Origin: Druceiella hillmani
Taxonomy: Eukaryota; Arthropoda; Insecta; Lepidoptera; Hepialidae
Assembly (NCBI GenBank): GCA_039881145.1
Contig: JAYKKI010000037.1
Coordinates: 19,837,001 to 19,901,000, forward strand
Direction of reading: 5' to 3'
Length of the DNA stretch: 64,000 nucleotides
Below the pieces are notes generated by a model. The model was not told the origin of the DNA. It saw nothing but the letters and a program-made list of their open reading frames with translations, and ran no database searches. Below are positions 35,195 to 46,700 of the stretch, one piece after another. Position 1 is the stretch's first letter; each line of letters begins with the position of its first letter. A program made the translations under genes and the position numbers.

Positions 35195-37199
35195 CATAAT
35201 TTAGCAAGATAAAGGACAGAGCTAATGTTTTAGAATGGTAAATGCCGCTAAATAAAAGAAATTAATTAAAATTGTTTGTCTTAAACACGTACAAATGTGT
35301 AAACTCTTAGTACTATGGCTGAACGGTTGCTAATGCCAAGAAGATTACCTATAAACGATACGATTTAAAACTTGATATTTTTAAGTTAATATTGTCAATC
35401 GCATCCAGATATATATTCAAAGTTTGTATCGATATTTTTATTCTTGCCTTTGAAACACGATTTTCAGACCTTCCTTTTTGGGATCTCCCTCCTATGTTCG
35501 CGATGGATAAAATTTTCAAGTTCATTGAAATCCCTGAAGTCACTGAATCCCTGAATCGTGGTTATTAAGCGGATCTAGCAAAGAAATATTTGAAATGTAT
35601 CCGAGATTGTTAGCTAATACAACATTTTATAATTTTCGTGCTGTATATATCATTAGTGTCAACTGAAATATTTTCCAAATCTAAATGAGACTGCATAGTT
35701 ACTTTATTTTTCTAATTGGTCTAATTTTCTCTTTGTCAAACCGAAGAAAAGTTTGTTTTCGAAAATTTATTCTTAATTTTTTAGAGGGTTTTGTACTTCA
35801 AACTGAAAAACGACATCATTATAACATTACTACCAATCGATTTTTTCAGAAACCATGCAATTTGGAAACTTAAAATTTGGCATAATTTATATTTCATATT
35901 AAGTCCCATATTTTGCAATTGCTAACTTTTTAGATAAATTTTATTAAATTAGGAAGACTGAATAAGCCTTTAACAATTTCTTTTTATATTTTATGTATCA
36001 TTTGTGATATAATTTGAGAGAGCTTTTTATGAGGAATGCAAAAAATTGTTGTACTTTTAAATTGTACGGTTATAAAGATATTCTAAAAAGGAAGCAAAAA
36101 ATTAACAGAAGCTCATAGGGAAGCTAGAGCAATTAACTTAGATCTTATCACTTTTTGAATATGCACGAAATATATAGTAGGCAATATAATAAAATTGTGA
36201 AAAATTTAATAAGTACTATGTAAATTTTAATAACTAATGTGCCTAAACCATAAAGGAACTTCGTATTGCCAGTCGTGACTGATAGCTTTTTTCATAATTT
36301 TATGAGAAAATCTCATTTACCTTTCGCAATAACTATATGCGCGCATACAGTTATTCTTGCCTTTAGTAAAACAGACATCTAGGGCCGAATTATACGCACA
36401 TCCAAAATCTCCACCCTCAAAAAGTATTTAATTCACCAATAATCTAGACAAAACCGCACTGAAGTGGAATTTGTTTATGAGGATTCATTTTAAAATATAT
36501 TATTACGTATTATTGTGTCGTAAAGTAAATAAACATTGCGCGTCCCTTAACAAACAAACACACTTACCAAACTTCAGATGTGACATTTCATGATATTTAA
36601 CAACTTTTACACCTTTTTAGTCATGCCTCTAAATTAAATAGGATTTTATCCTCTTCGCATATTTTACTTGTACAACAAGTAACTTTACGTCAGTGATAAA
36701 ATTTAATGCATTGATAATTATTCGTTGTTTTTTCCATTTTAAATTTGTTACATAATTGTTATATAATTAAAAATGTGTAACAGTTATCTAATATCTGTTT
36801 CCTATTCAGTAAATTTAATATGCCTTAATAATAGAACAAAGCGGATTGTTCAACAGGAATAATCTGTTCAACCGCTAGGACTGTTGTGAGATTATGCATT
36901 TAGCTTTCGGACAGAAAGAATATTTATTAATATTATGGTACAGTAATAGTATGACCATATCATAATACTAATAAATAGTACAGTAATCCCATTATCGTAT
37001 TATAATGTTAATCTTTCATGTAACGGAAATTATTCATTTACTTAATTCACAACTACCTTAAATATCGAAACTTTACTTGTAGGCATCGAATACTCTTACT
37101 ATGTAATAAAATAAATCCGTTAAGTACTAGTAAAATTCATATAACCAGAATTCAAATGACATTAAAATATATTAACGTTTGTACTTTGTCAAGAAAATT
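35191..37199. other. AT-rich non-coding stretch
   Basis: No gene. A 28-bp palindrome with a tatgcgcgcata core lies at 36328-36355. The 3' LTR of the neighbouring copia element would be expected near the right end of this block, but I could not find sequence matching the 5' side. Confidence 0.5.
36328..36355. repeat. 28-bp near-perfect palindrome
   Basis: aataact and agttatt arms around tatgcgcgcata, with one a/c mismatch per half. The alternating purine-pyrimidine core is unusual for this AT-rich region. Confidence 0.8.
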
Positions 37200-37420
37200 T
37201 TGTTCTATGGCAAATCGAACAATTTTTTTTCAAATATTATTCATGGCCCAATATCGAGACATTTGGTATTCAGTTTCCATATCGTTGCAATTAGTGAACT
37301 CAGTGGTAATTTATTTAACCCTTTTACACATTTTTGAACAATATGGAGCGTTTATCAATCTAGTTTCCAGATTTGCAGCATTATCTGGAGTATTATCAGT
37401 TTCTAGATTCAAGATATAAG
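37200..37420 (-). pseudogene. Possible copia RT C-terminal / RNase H relic
   Basis: The minus strand contains INAPYCSKM (compare the conserved PYR-x-x-x-G segment before the copia RNase H) and then METEYQMSRYWAM (compare STEAEY-x-A-x-x-E-A). Spacing is compressed and stops intervene. It is plausible because it lies where the element's end should be, but similarity is weak. Confidence 0.4.
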
Positions 37421-37485
37421 TTGCATTTTATTAACAATGATATAAAAAACAAATTAAAAAACGAATACTGCGTACAATACGAATA

Positions 37486-37653
37486 CTGTTTGAGTCCATA
37501 AGTTGCTCTCTTTAGGTTCAGAACTCTGTTATTGCTATTATCAAACTCTGTAAATTCTGGTATTTGCATATACATTTTTTTATCAAGCAAGTCATTCAGA
37601 AATGCCGCAACATCAACAAGGTGGTTCATATTTAAGCTTACTCTACTGCACAC
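37486..37653 (-). pseudogene. copia reverse transcriptase N-terminal fragment
   Basis: 56 codons read VDVAAFLNDLLDKKMYMQIP, then NRVLNLKRATYGLKQ. These are the hallmark copia RT blocks VD-V-K-T-A-F-LNG-x-L-x-x-x-I-YM-x-x-P and V-x-x-L-x-x-(S/A)-x-YGLKQ. The usual Lys-Thr after VDV is Ala, and Gly after FLN is lost. Homology ends abruptly after YGLKQ, so the catalytic YVDD region has been deleted or scrambled. Confidence 0.9.
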
Positions 37654-37984
37654 TGCACTGTTTTTGTATACTTTCTACTGTTTTTATATCCAGTTATCAT
37701 ATCGTTAAAAGTAAGCTGATCACTCTACACACCTGTTTGCAATATCAAAATAGTCCGGTTTGCATTTAACCCACTTCTCTGGTAGATTAACGTCACACCG
37801 TCATGTTGCATCAGATATCAGGTCACACTTGCCTAGAGTTGAGATTCCTGTCTTTTGACAACAAAGAATTTATAAAAAAACTGTCATCTGTGTGACTTGA
37901 TAGCTTATCAGGAACACATATCTCATCTTTTTTTATTTCCTTCTTCTGCATCTAAGCTTCTTTTGCGCACAGGAACTACCCTTT

Positions 37985-38107
37985 CAGCTGCATCTTCAGG
38001 TCGCTATTTCCCTTCTAGTATATCGATCCTATAAGCGATGGTCCTTGATATTCTCGGAATATCCAACTTGGTACATTTTTTTGCTTTCCTGACCCATTTT
38101 TTGTACT
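37985..38107 (-). pseudogene. copia integrase-RT linker fragment
   Basis: The minus strand reads SKKMYQVGYSENIKDHRL, a stop, then DRYTRREIAT. This corresponds to the conserved copia segment K-x-x-x-F-VGY-S-x-x-x-K-x-YRL between integrase and reverse transcriptase. It lies between the integrase and RT pieces, as expected. Confidence 0.8.
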
Positions 38108-38292
38108 TTGTTTGAGGGATTTGGCTGTGTTCACGGCCTTGGTCTAAAAAGGTTATTTAAATTTTGCGTCAAACATGAGACAACGAGCTTTCTCAACTAT
38201 TTACCTATTATTCGTCTCACACAGCCTATTTCGGGTATAATAATTTGTTTTCTGAATGAATATACAGCATTGCCACAAATTGTTTAAAATTT

Positions 38293-38560
38293 CTACTGAA
38301 CAAAACTCTCCACTATTGTCTGCTCTTTATGTTTATATCTCTTAAGACCTCTCATTCTCAAAAAGATCTTTATATTACCTGAAACACTTAAAAGTTTTGT
38401 TCTTGGACTGCAGAACGTATATAAAGCACATCCTGCTGAAGTCATTAACAAGTAATAGGTAATATTTAGGTTTGCTGAATGATTGATTATATATTGGCTC
38501 ACATAAATCTGTGTAGACCAGTTCTAGAACATTTTAACTTCTGCTTACACTGTGCGGAAA
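38293..38560 (-). pseudogene. copia integrase core fragment
   Basis: A 70-codon open frame with YYLLMTSAGCALYTF in place of the core Y-x-L-x-x-I-DD-x-S-R-x-x-x-x-Y-x-L. RTKLL and a lysine-rich segment follow, where the family has KDE-x-x-x-x-F-x-x-(F/Y)-K. The catalytic Asp pair position is lost. Assignment rests on position and general pattern; divergence is high. Confidence 0.6.
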
Positions 38561-38762
38561 CGGGAGTCTTCTTTGCTATCCTTCACAACATACTGTGCAA
38601 CTGGTAGTACTTATATCACATTTTTTATCAAAGCTGACCTAACCGCTTGTGCCAAGTCGTACGTGAAGTTTTAACTGCTGCTACTAACAGTTGCTCAGAC
38701 TTCACAATGTTTAATATAAATAGGCCATTTTCTAAGTTTGCCTGCCCGATACATTAATTCTA

Positions 38763-39080
38763 TTAGTTGTAAATTGGGCTACCGTGGTGATTAAAAATCA
38801 TTTTGTTACCATACGCAGTAATTCTATTCACTGACAGTAAACTGGTAGTAAGGTTACACACAAAATATTGTTGACATTTAAGCTCTTTATTACCAATACG
38901 TCTCGTAATTTGTTTATCTCCTGAGCATAAAACTTCAACAATAATTTGATTTGCCACAATAATTTCTATAGTTTTGGGTTGATTACAAACATTGGACAAC
39001 ATATTAATAATTGAAACTAAATGAGTGCTCGCGCCGGAATCTGAGTGCCAGTCGGTTTGACTGAACTACTTGTAAGAAAA
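38763..39080 (-). pseudogene. copia protease and pre-integrase fragment
   Basis: The active-site motif DSGAS is encoded at 39027-39041, preceded by Trp and followed by THL, exactly the copia protease W-x-x-DSGAS-x-H pattern. Downstream in the same frame are KTIEIIVANQ, VLCSGD, VCNLTTSLLSVNRI and GNKMIFNHHG, which match the region leading into the integrase zinc-binding domain. This is the best preserved part of the element. Confidence 0.9.
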
Positions 39081-39084
39081 ACTG

Positions 39085-39165
39085 CACTAAATACATTTGT
39101 TTTCGGTTTTTACTGCACAAGGGTATTTATTTTTGAAGTGTTCAATCTAGTAAAAATGAATTATT
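39085..39165 (-). pseudogene. Degenerate gag CCHC zinc knuckle
   Basis: In the same frame as the protease, the minus strand reads HFY, a stop, IEHFKNKYP. This resembles the copia knuckle C-x2-C-x3-GHFK-x-x-C-P with Gly to Glu and the last Cys to Tyr. Zinc binding would be lost. Confidence 0.6.
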
Positions 39166-39490
39166 TTCTTTCGTATTGTGTCACTTCCACTGACATTGAC
39201 AGATGACTAATGCATTACAATTCCGTTCATGCCGTCGTGTTGCGAATGCAATTTTCTTAATGCCAATGCTTCTACGATTATAACAATTTTAGAGGTAAAT
39301 GCACCTTCAGATTTAATCCCAAAATATGCACCCATGTCCTTGATTTTTATAGTATCCGCACCGATATTTATGCCCGAATGCTCAATGGCTATATGATTGA
39401 CACAGCCTTTTCTAGAAGTCTTGCTAACATAAGCGACCCGATCCCCTACTCATTTATCTCAAAACAAGTTCCTTTCAGTTTCTGTGCCAT

Positions 39491-39853
39491 TTATATGAGA
39501 TAAGTGACGTAGATAGTGACAAATTTGCTGTTTTTAAGCTGTATATTTATGAGGTTTCTCAGCAAATAATTGTTTCGTGAGTAACCGGAATCGCCGAATA
39601 TGTACTTCAACGTTTTCCACAAAACGTACGTTGTAAGTCTTTGATTAAAATTCACATAAAGCTCAGCATCGATTGTCGAAATTAGTATTGCTTTAGCTTT
39701 CAAACCTTCTGCTTTCTGAACTACAGTATCGTCACCGGTAATGGGTTCTTAACGGCGTCCACCATCACCTCCAACACGAGTATATTTTCTGCTGAAAAAC
39801 ACCAATCGCCGTAATTCTCAAAGCCGAAACATTATTTAGTTAATTTGTCGACA
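39491..39853 (-). pseudogene. copia gag N-terminal fragment
   Basis: A start at 39853 (MSTN followed by a stop) leads into NYGDWCFSAENILVLE in a shifted frame. A 70-codon open frame follows (39703-39491) with KAKAILISTIDAELYVNF and TTYVLWKTLKYIFGDSG, then LLRNLINIQLKNSKFVTIYV. These match the UBN2-type copia gag: a W-x-x-x-x-x-x-L start, A-x-A-x-I-x-x-x-L-D-x-x-L, and W-x-x-L-x-x-x-(F/Y). Confidence 0.85.
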
Positions 39854-39906
39854 TGTTAAACAAAAATGCACTGTATTCTTAATGAACTAACAGTTGAAAG
39901 CGGGAA

Positions 39907-39919
39907 TGGGCGCATAACC
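39907..39919 (-). promoter_or_regulatory. Degraded copia-type half-tRNA primer-binding site
   Basis: The minus strand reads ggttatgcgccca. Drosophila copia is primed by an internal fragment of initiator tRNA-Met, whose complement is ggttatgggcccag; only one base differs over the 13 shown. It sits about 54 bp upstream of the gag ATG, as expected. Confidence 0.7.
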
Positions 39920-39925
39920 TTATAA

Positions 39926-40307
39926 AGCAAAGTGAGGTTTTTGCAATCAACTAACTTTATTTTTGCCGTAATCAGTGTTACCAGGTAGAATAATATAAAT
40001 TCTACAGAGAGCACAAGTTTTCACATTAGTCTTTTATTTTGTTACATATGTATGACATATCTACGGAGGTCTGATTTTGTTTAACACAATCACATTTATA
40101 ATCCGAATCACTTTTGACTATAGCAAATTATTACTGGTTATTCTATCTTATTAAAACATCTAATCCATATGCATCTAACTAAATATAAATAAATATAAAT
40201 ATAATTCATTAATGAAATTTGAAGGAGACACAATAAATTTGCTCATTAAAAACATTAGTAATCGAATATTACAATGCCATCTACAGGAGTGAATGGTTTT
40301 TAAAATT

Positions 40308-40363
<56 letters not shown>

Positions 40364-43358
40364 ATATAATATTTTAATAGGAAATAATGTTAAATGGGTG
40401 TCTAATGAGTTTTAACTTAATAATGAGAAATGTCGGCAGAAATAATTGCAATACAAATGTATGGAGATGTCTAATATTAATTTATGTTTATTATTTTTTA
40501 TCAGGTTTTAATCGTTGAAATAACTTTTACGATTACAATGTATACATAAAAAAAATCTAAACAATACACGTCTAATAAATTGCAATGTATTAACGGAACA
40601 TTTTAGGACTAGTAATTATTTCTGAGGCAAAAATATGAATTTTTCTATTAAATTTAGTTATGCTTTCAATATTTTCCCTTGGTGGGTCCACTGACTATAT
40701 GCGTATTTATAGTATTTTTTATGATGTGATCAAAGATGATCCTGTTTATCAATAAATTATTAGTTTAAAAAATGTTAAAACCGGACTTTTTATTGCACTA
40801 CACACCAAAAAATTACTATTTTTTGGTTTTAGAGTGTTTATTATTGAGTGTTGGAGTGTGGAGTGCTGTGTATTGAATCGAACTGAAATGGTGCAAACGT
40901 ATTCATTCATTTAATATTAATTTGAGAAAAAAATCATATACTTTTAAAAAAACCATATATTTAAAAGTGTCTTTTCATACTTTTTTTAAACTATTAGTTA
41001 ATTTTTCTTATTTTATTCTTATCGTTTTGCTTAAAGCTATTTTCTTATTTTATGAAATTATTGCATTGTCTTCAATTCTTGGTATGTGTATAATGTTTTG
41101 GTTAGGTTTAGGACTGAATAAATATTTATTTTAAAATTTCTGTTATTTTTTCAGTTTTGTTGTTGTAAAATTAAAATAAAATGTTTTTTCTTTTAACTTT
41201 ATGCAATTATTATATTGTTATCTGAACTATACATAACTGCTAAGTTTCATGATGATACAATAAATTAGAAGTGCATGAAACTTAGTTTCGTAGATTCTAT
41301 TACATAATTACCGATAAACCTAATAAAATCGTGTTAAAAACTAGTAAAAATAGTACCTCCCGCATACCGTAATTTAATATTCAATTCTTAGTAATTTCTT
41401 TTCCATTAGTTGTACCTTAAATTAAACGACATTTTTTTGTCAGCAGTTTTTGAAAAAATTACAGACACAAATCTAAATCTGCACAAGTTCAAATTTTAAT
41501 TTAATTTTTTAAATTCACCTGAAATTAAATAATAATTTTAGGGATAATGGCAACATACTAAATTTAGGTAACAAAATGAGAGTACAATTATTTACCTAAC
41601 ATTTAGTTATAATTGAGTTAGGTAGGCAGAAAAAGATATAGATATTTATCATATTAACAGCAATGGTACATTAATTGTGGAAAAAAACGTGTTTTATATT
41701 ATAATAATATTAAAAATGATAATCAGAAAATATGATAAGGTTACTACTGAGATTTTGTATTTACATATGGAACAAATTAAATATTTTTTTTTCCGTTTGT
41801 ATTGGGGCTATACAAAGCCTTTACAAAAAAAATACTAAATAATTTCAACTTGAGAAATTAAGGTAATATTATATAAAGATACGTCAACAGAACATAACTT
41901 TTCTGAGAATAACTTTTTAACTTGTTCTCATAATTACCTTAGAACATATTTCCAATGAATCATTTCGAAACAATCAAAATAAACATTTCTTTTTGAAATT
42001 TATTTTCTTGATTCATTATATGCCCTACATGTAACATATGTGAGCCCATTTTTCTCTATTTTACTTTGTTTTATTAAGTTTTGGTTTAACTAAATAGTAT
42101 TCAAGTATGTACAACTTTTATTACATCAAATTTAAATAGCATACTCGAAATCAGTAACGGTGTGTAATTAGCAAGAAAAGACCATTGCGCTTGTGTATAA
42201 TGGTTTACACTTTATTATATAGTTGTTCAAGTTAAAACTGGATGATTCCTAAGGTTATCCGCGGTAACATTACAAAGAGTGTAAATTGTAAATTTGTTGG
42301 AGTATACCACTTAAAAATTTACTTTCATAAATAGCGCCCGGTATGAAGTTTTATGAGCAGTGAAATCAGAAGTTCAGAGCGTTAAATAAGTGTAACAGTT
42401 TGTAAGTTTGGATGTAGCAGGTAATTAGAAAGGACCTTCAGAATGGACATAGATTTTATAACATCCCAGTGTTACTTATTTTATACATTATATCTGTTTT
42501 TCTGTTCCCTCATATTTTCAAGTGAAGATTAACAAGTTTCATTTCGATTAAAAATTTGTTGAATGGCTTGAGATATGAGAGAATGTAAAAATATTAAGAA
42601 AAATTCATCTTTCACTATATTTGTATTGTTTACATAATTGAATCTCCAAAGATTGCAAATTAGTTTAAGAAATTGAAACTAGTAAAATATTATTTAATCA
42701 AACAAAGATAAGTAAAACGAAATATTTAAGAAAGTCTCGATTACGTTATGGAAAGTAGAAAATGCTAAAGTAATGGTAGTGCTATAAATATCTTAAAATA
42801 TTACAAGTTTAGACCTTTCTATTAAAACAGATATTAACTGATGACTGTATTGAATTAAATGTCCCGATTTCAGAAAAAAAATATATTTTACAGTAAAAAG
42901 ACTTCTTATCGTCAAGAAGGACTTACTCATATTAATTTATAAATGTACACGCCATATTAATTTGTGCCCACATTGACTTTAGACTATTTTAATTTGCCGG
43001 ATATCCATATATATTTATTATATATTCGTTATACCAAAACACAAAAAATCGAATATGGGCAGATCTAGGTCAATAGTAGTATTTTCTTTTCTTTTTGTAT
43101 TTAGGGGAAAAAAAATAAATCATAGTATTGGATTACTTTGGAAATGTAAATTTCGTCCTGCACATTTTGAAAATGTTCATATTATTCCAATATTTCATTT
43201 ATATTTTATCTATTTCAAAGAAGGAGGAGGTTCTCAATTCGTCGGAATCTGTTTTTTTAATGTATGTTCAGCGATAATCTTTGTGATCAATTTCGATGAT
43301 CCTTTTATTACCTTAGGGGTGGTCTCATATAAATATGGGGATAACCTGAAGATGTAGG
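39926..43358. other. AT-rich non-coding stretch (may include the unrecognised copia 5' LTR)
   Basis: No gene. The copia 5' LTR should begin at about 39925 and extend right, but no paired copy was found. Contains a TA array (40310-40370). The 100-codon plus-strand frame at 43055-43357 is rich in Phe, Ile and Lys and matches nothing I know. Confidence 0.45.
40310..40370. repeat. (TA)n microsatellite
   Basis: About 60 bp of TA with one phase slip (attata) that makes the right part a local palindrome. Confidence 0.95.
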
Positions 43359-43750
43359 TTCGGAAATGAACGATGGAACTCCTTAAGGAATGCAGTAAAT
43401 CAACTATGATTCGAGATATTTACTACGGGTAGTTGTTATTTTTCAAAATAATTATACCACATATCAGGTAAGGGTCTTATAAGAAGTTCTGGAGACGAAC
43501 ATTGGAACTCCTTAACCGATGTTAGTAAATGAACCGTGATTAAAAACATTTGCTACTAGTTGTTGTTACTGTGCAAAATAACTACATCATTGACCTGGTC
43601 AGGATCTGATGTGTTCTGGATATGAACGTTGGAACTCCTTAATGGGTAGTAGTAAATTAAAAGTGATTCAAGATATTTGCTACTAATAGTTTTTACTTTG
43701 CAAAATATGATATTGGATTTCGAATATGGAGAATGGAACTCCTCTACGGC
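43359..43750. repeat. 127-bp tandem repeat, about 3 copies
   Basis: Unit starts (gttc(t)gg) lie at 43359, 43486 and 43613, an exact 127-bp period, followed by a shortened fourth start near 43717. Conserved internal anchors are tggaactcctta, agtaaat, gatatttactac or its variant atttgctact, and caaaataa. Units are clearly diverged from each other, so this is an older array than the 82-bp one. Partial open frames are not conserved between units. Confidence 0.9.
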
Positions 43751-46700
43751 AAACAACTAACCACTGGCCGCTACTACAATCGCTTCGTTTCTGTGTGTTA
43801 TTGATAACCAACGTTCGACAAAGAAAAACATTTTCTATATACAAGTTTTTGCCCATGACTTTTAAATAATGTACAATATCCGAAGAAAGAAAATAATTTA
43901 ATTTTATAGTGAGATGATTCATATTATAAATCACTAAACATTCTGAAATAAAATATCTTTTAAAAAACTGACTTTGGAAAAAGTAAGTTCAAAAAGTAAA
44001 AAATAATTAACTCAAAATAGTTACTTAATTAAACGCAAGAAATAACTAAGTTTCTAATTTTATAAATCGGTGCCAGCACAGCCGATCAACTTAAACGAAT
44101 GTAAAATTTTATGTTATAAACAGACCTTTATGAATCTATTTCATATTATGAGTACATTAGAAGCTAAGGTTCTTAATTTACATCATAAATTAAATTAAAT
44201 TATAAATTTGTTTAAGTTGACTGATAGTGTAGTTAGGCGACTTCAAAAATAAAAAACTTTTTATTACCTACTTTTTTGAATTCGGTTTCTTATAAGATAT
44301 TTTATAATTTTAAAAGTAAAATTCAAGTCTAAAATAAATTAAAATTGGAGAAACAAGGAAAATTCCGCACTGGCCTAATCGATCGCAAGCTAATAATATA
44401 TATTGTTATTTTAACAAAAATATAGGTAAAGTAGGAAATAAGGAAAAGTACGTAAATAAAAAAACTACATAATAACCGAAAATTGTTTTCACTTAAAGTG
44501 AAAAAATTAATATGGATAAAAGAGAAAGTTTCAAAGCGCAATTCGACTTTGTTATCATAACGTGTGAGACTACCGTTTCATTAATTGGTTGGTAGCAATT
44601 GTGTATTCCATTTAATTTGTATACGTTAGAGAGAGATTTTCATAGCTTTATTTATGTTATTATAAAATTCAGTCAATATTTTTATGAGATTAATAGATGT
44701 GTAAATACATCAATATCATGTGCATTTCATATGTCGACTGTTATGTCTAAAATAGAAAATTTTTAAACATTTGTTTAAATTGATGCCACCGGCTATTTAT
44801 TTGTTATAAATATTATTGAGAATAGTTGTATCAATTTATAAAAATATATTTAAGAAGTTTTGTAATTTTTAAATTTTTTATAACATAATGGAAATATGTC
44901 ATAAAAAATTAAAAAATTTAAGCTTAGATAGTTCTTAATATTTTCGTACATTTGTACAAAATAAATACATAATATTTTAGAGAAAGACCTAAACTATGTA
45001 AAAAGAAAATGCACAATGATCGAAAAAATATGCTAAGCAGCAAATCAGGTTATGAATTCAATAATATTTATAAAGTTAATAAAAGCCAAATAAATTCCTA
45101 CCCTCAAGTTGTACCTCATTTCAATCGGACCATGGCTTATGAAATTGGATTCTGAGTTAACCCAATTAAGTCCAGAGCTATCGTAATTGTTAGCCAAACA
45201 TTTCCTTCTAAAATCGGATTATTAAATTTCTCGCATTTAACCTTAAATTGTGCACCAATTTTATTTACGCTAACTTAAATTGATAATTAAAAAGAGTTTA
45301 AATAAATAATTGTGTATTACATGTTTTAAAATAACAATTGTAGCTAAAGAGCGTATATTAAAAGTAAATTAAATTGAATTCAATATATTTCAAAGAGTTT
45401 GTCCATAAGAATAAACATAATTTAAAGGTTAAATCTTTAACGTTTATATCGGCTTCATTATATTGACCAATTGAATTCAATTGCTGTCAGCTAGGTAAGA
45501 AATACCTACCCAAGTTTTTTCTATCGTAAGTCTCAATGTAAACATTTAATGGCTGACAATTTAAAGTATTTCATTAAAAAATACGGTTTTGAGAGACGAT
45601 TTTGAGAGAGAGCTTATCTATGTATACTTCGAATGGTTATAGTATGTCTTAAAGGTATATTTTGATAATTTTTTGAATAACTTATTTAACTTAATATTTA
45701 TGGGGAAATTGTGTTTCTGGATTGAGTGGGTATTTCAATATAAGAAAGAACTTATAAAATTAGGGTAAAAAAATGATAACAACCATATCACGTACTTAAC
45801 ATTTCAAAACAACAACATAATATGTATTGTTTTGACATTTTATTTTTAGTATTATTACATTTAGTATTACCCACAATTATATTTAGTATTATTACATATG
45901 AATAAGTTGTATAAAGGTTATACGACTGATGTATATTCAAATGCAATGGAACTAAATGTAATTGAGGAACAACAAAATACCGTTGTTTTGGAATGAAATG
46001 ACATCAAAATATTTTAATGACATAAAAAATATTCATATTAATATAGAAGTTGTACATAACTATGTTAAAGGTTGATCGATAAGGATCGACGATATCAAAT
46101 TGTTTGGTTGACAAGTAAGGATTTAGGTTCGAGGTAAAATACATGAGAATTGGTTTATGCTCGTAGCATATTATTACATTGAAATTGGACAGCGTACAGG
46201 TAAATATAAATAAAAATTTAATAACTCAATAAAGACGTTATGAAATATATCACGAAGTTACACATAAATTAATATTTATTTACTTAACAAGATAAGAAAT
46301 ATTGTGTTTACTTTCTCTTATAGGGTTCAAATACAAATACCGAAATGGTTATGTGATTTAAAGTGTAGCTGAATAGATGTTCATTTGAAAGCTTTTTTAA
46401 GAGCCAAGAAGCTCTAGTGCCTTAACTGTAACTTCTAAAAATTGAACCGTAGAAACATTTTTGCTTTTTTAATTATTTATAGAAAGTATAATAATTTCAC
46501 ATAAGTGAATTATAGAATGATCTTATTTAAGCTTAATAAATAAAATGTTAAGCGTTTTCCAATTAAGAAATAACTTACTTTTAAATATTATTAGCGTTAA
46601 TAAATACATAAATAATTAAACAATAAGCATTTTATTTACAGCCTTTTTTTTAATTTTGACATTGAATTTTTTATTGGAAGTATTTTACTCAAAAATTTGT

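Larger units (their letters stand above)
37200..39925 (-). mobile_element. Degraded Ty1/copia LTR retrotransposon (internal region)
   Basis: On the minus strand I find, in the copia order: a half-tRNA primer-binding site, gag, a CCHC knuckle relic, protease (DSGAS), integrase, the integrase-RT linker and the start of the reverse transcriptase. Integrase before RT is diagnostic of Ty1/copia against gypsy. Every part is broken by stops and frameshifts, so this is an old copy. I could not identify matching LTRs on either side; the 5' LTR should lie just right of 39925. Confidence 0.9.

Noticed and set aside
43055..43357. 100-codon plus-strand frame
   Set aside because: Phe/Ile-rich, no domain, ends at the tandem repeat; probably chance.
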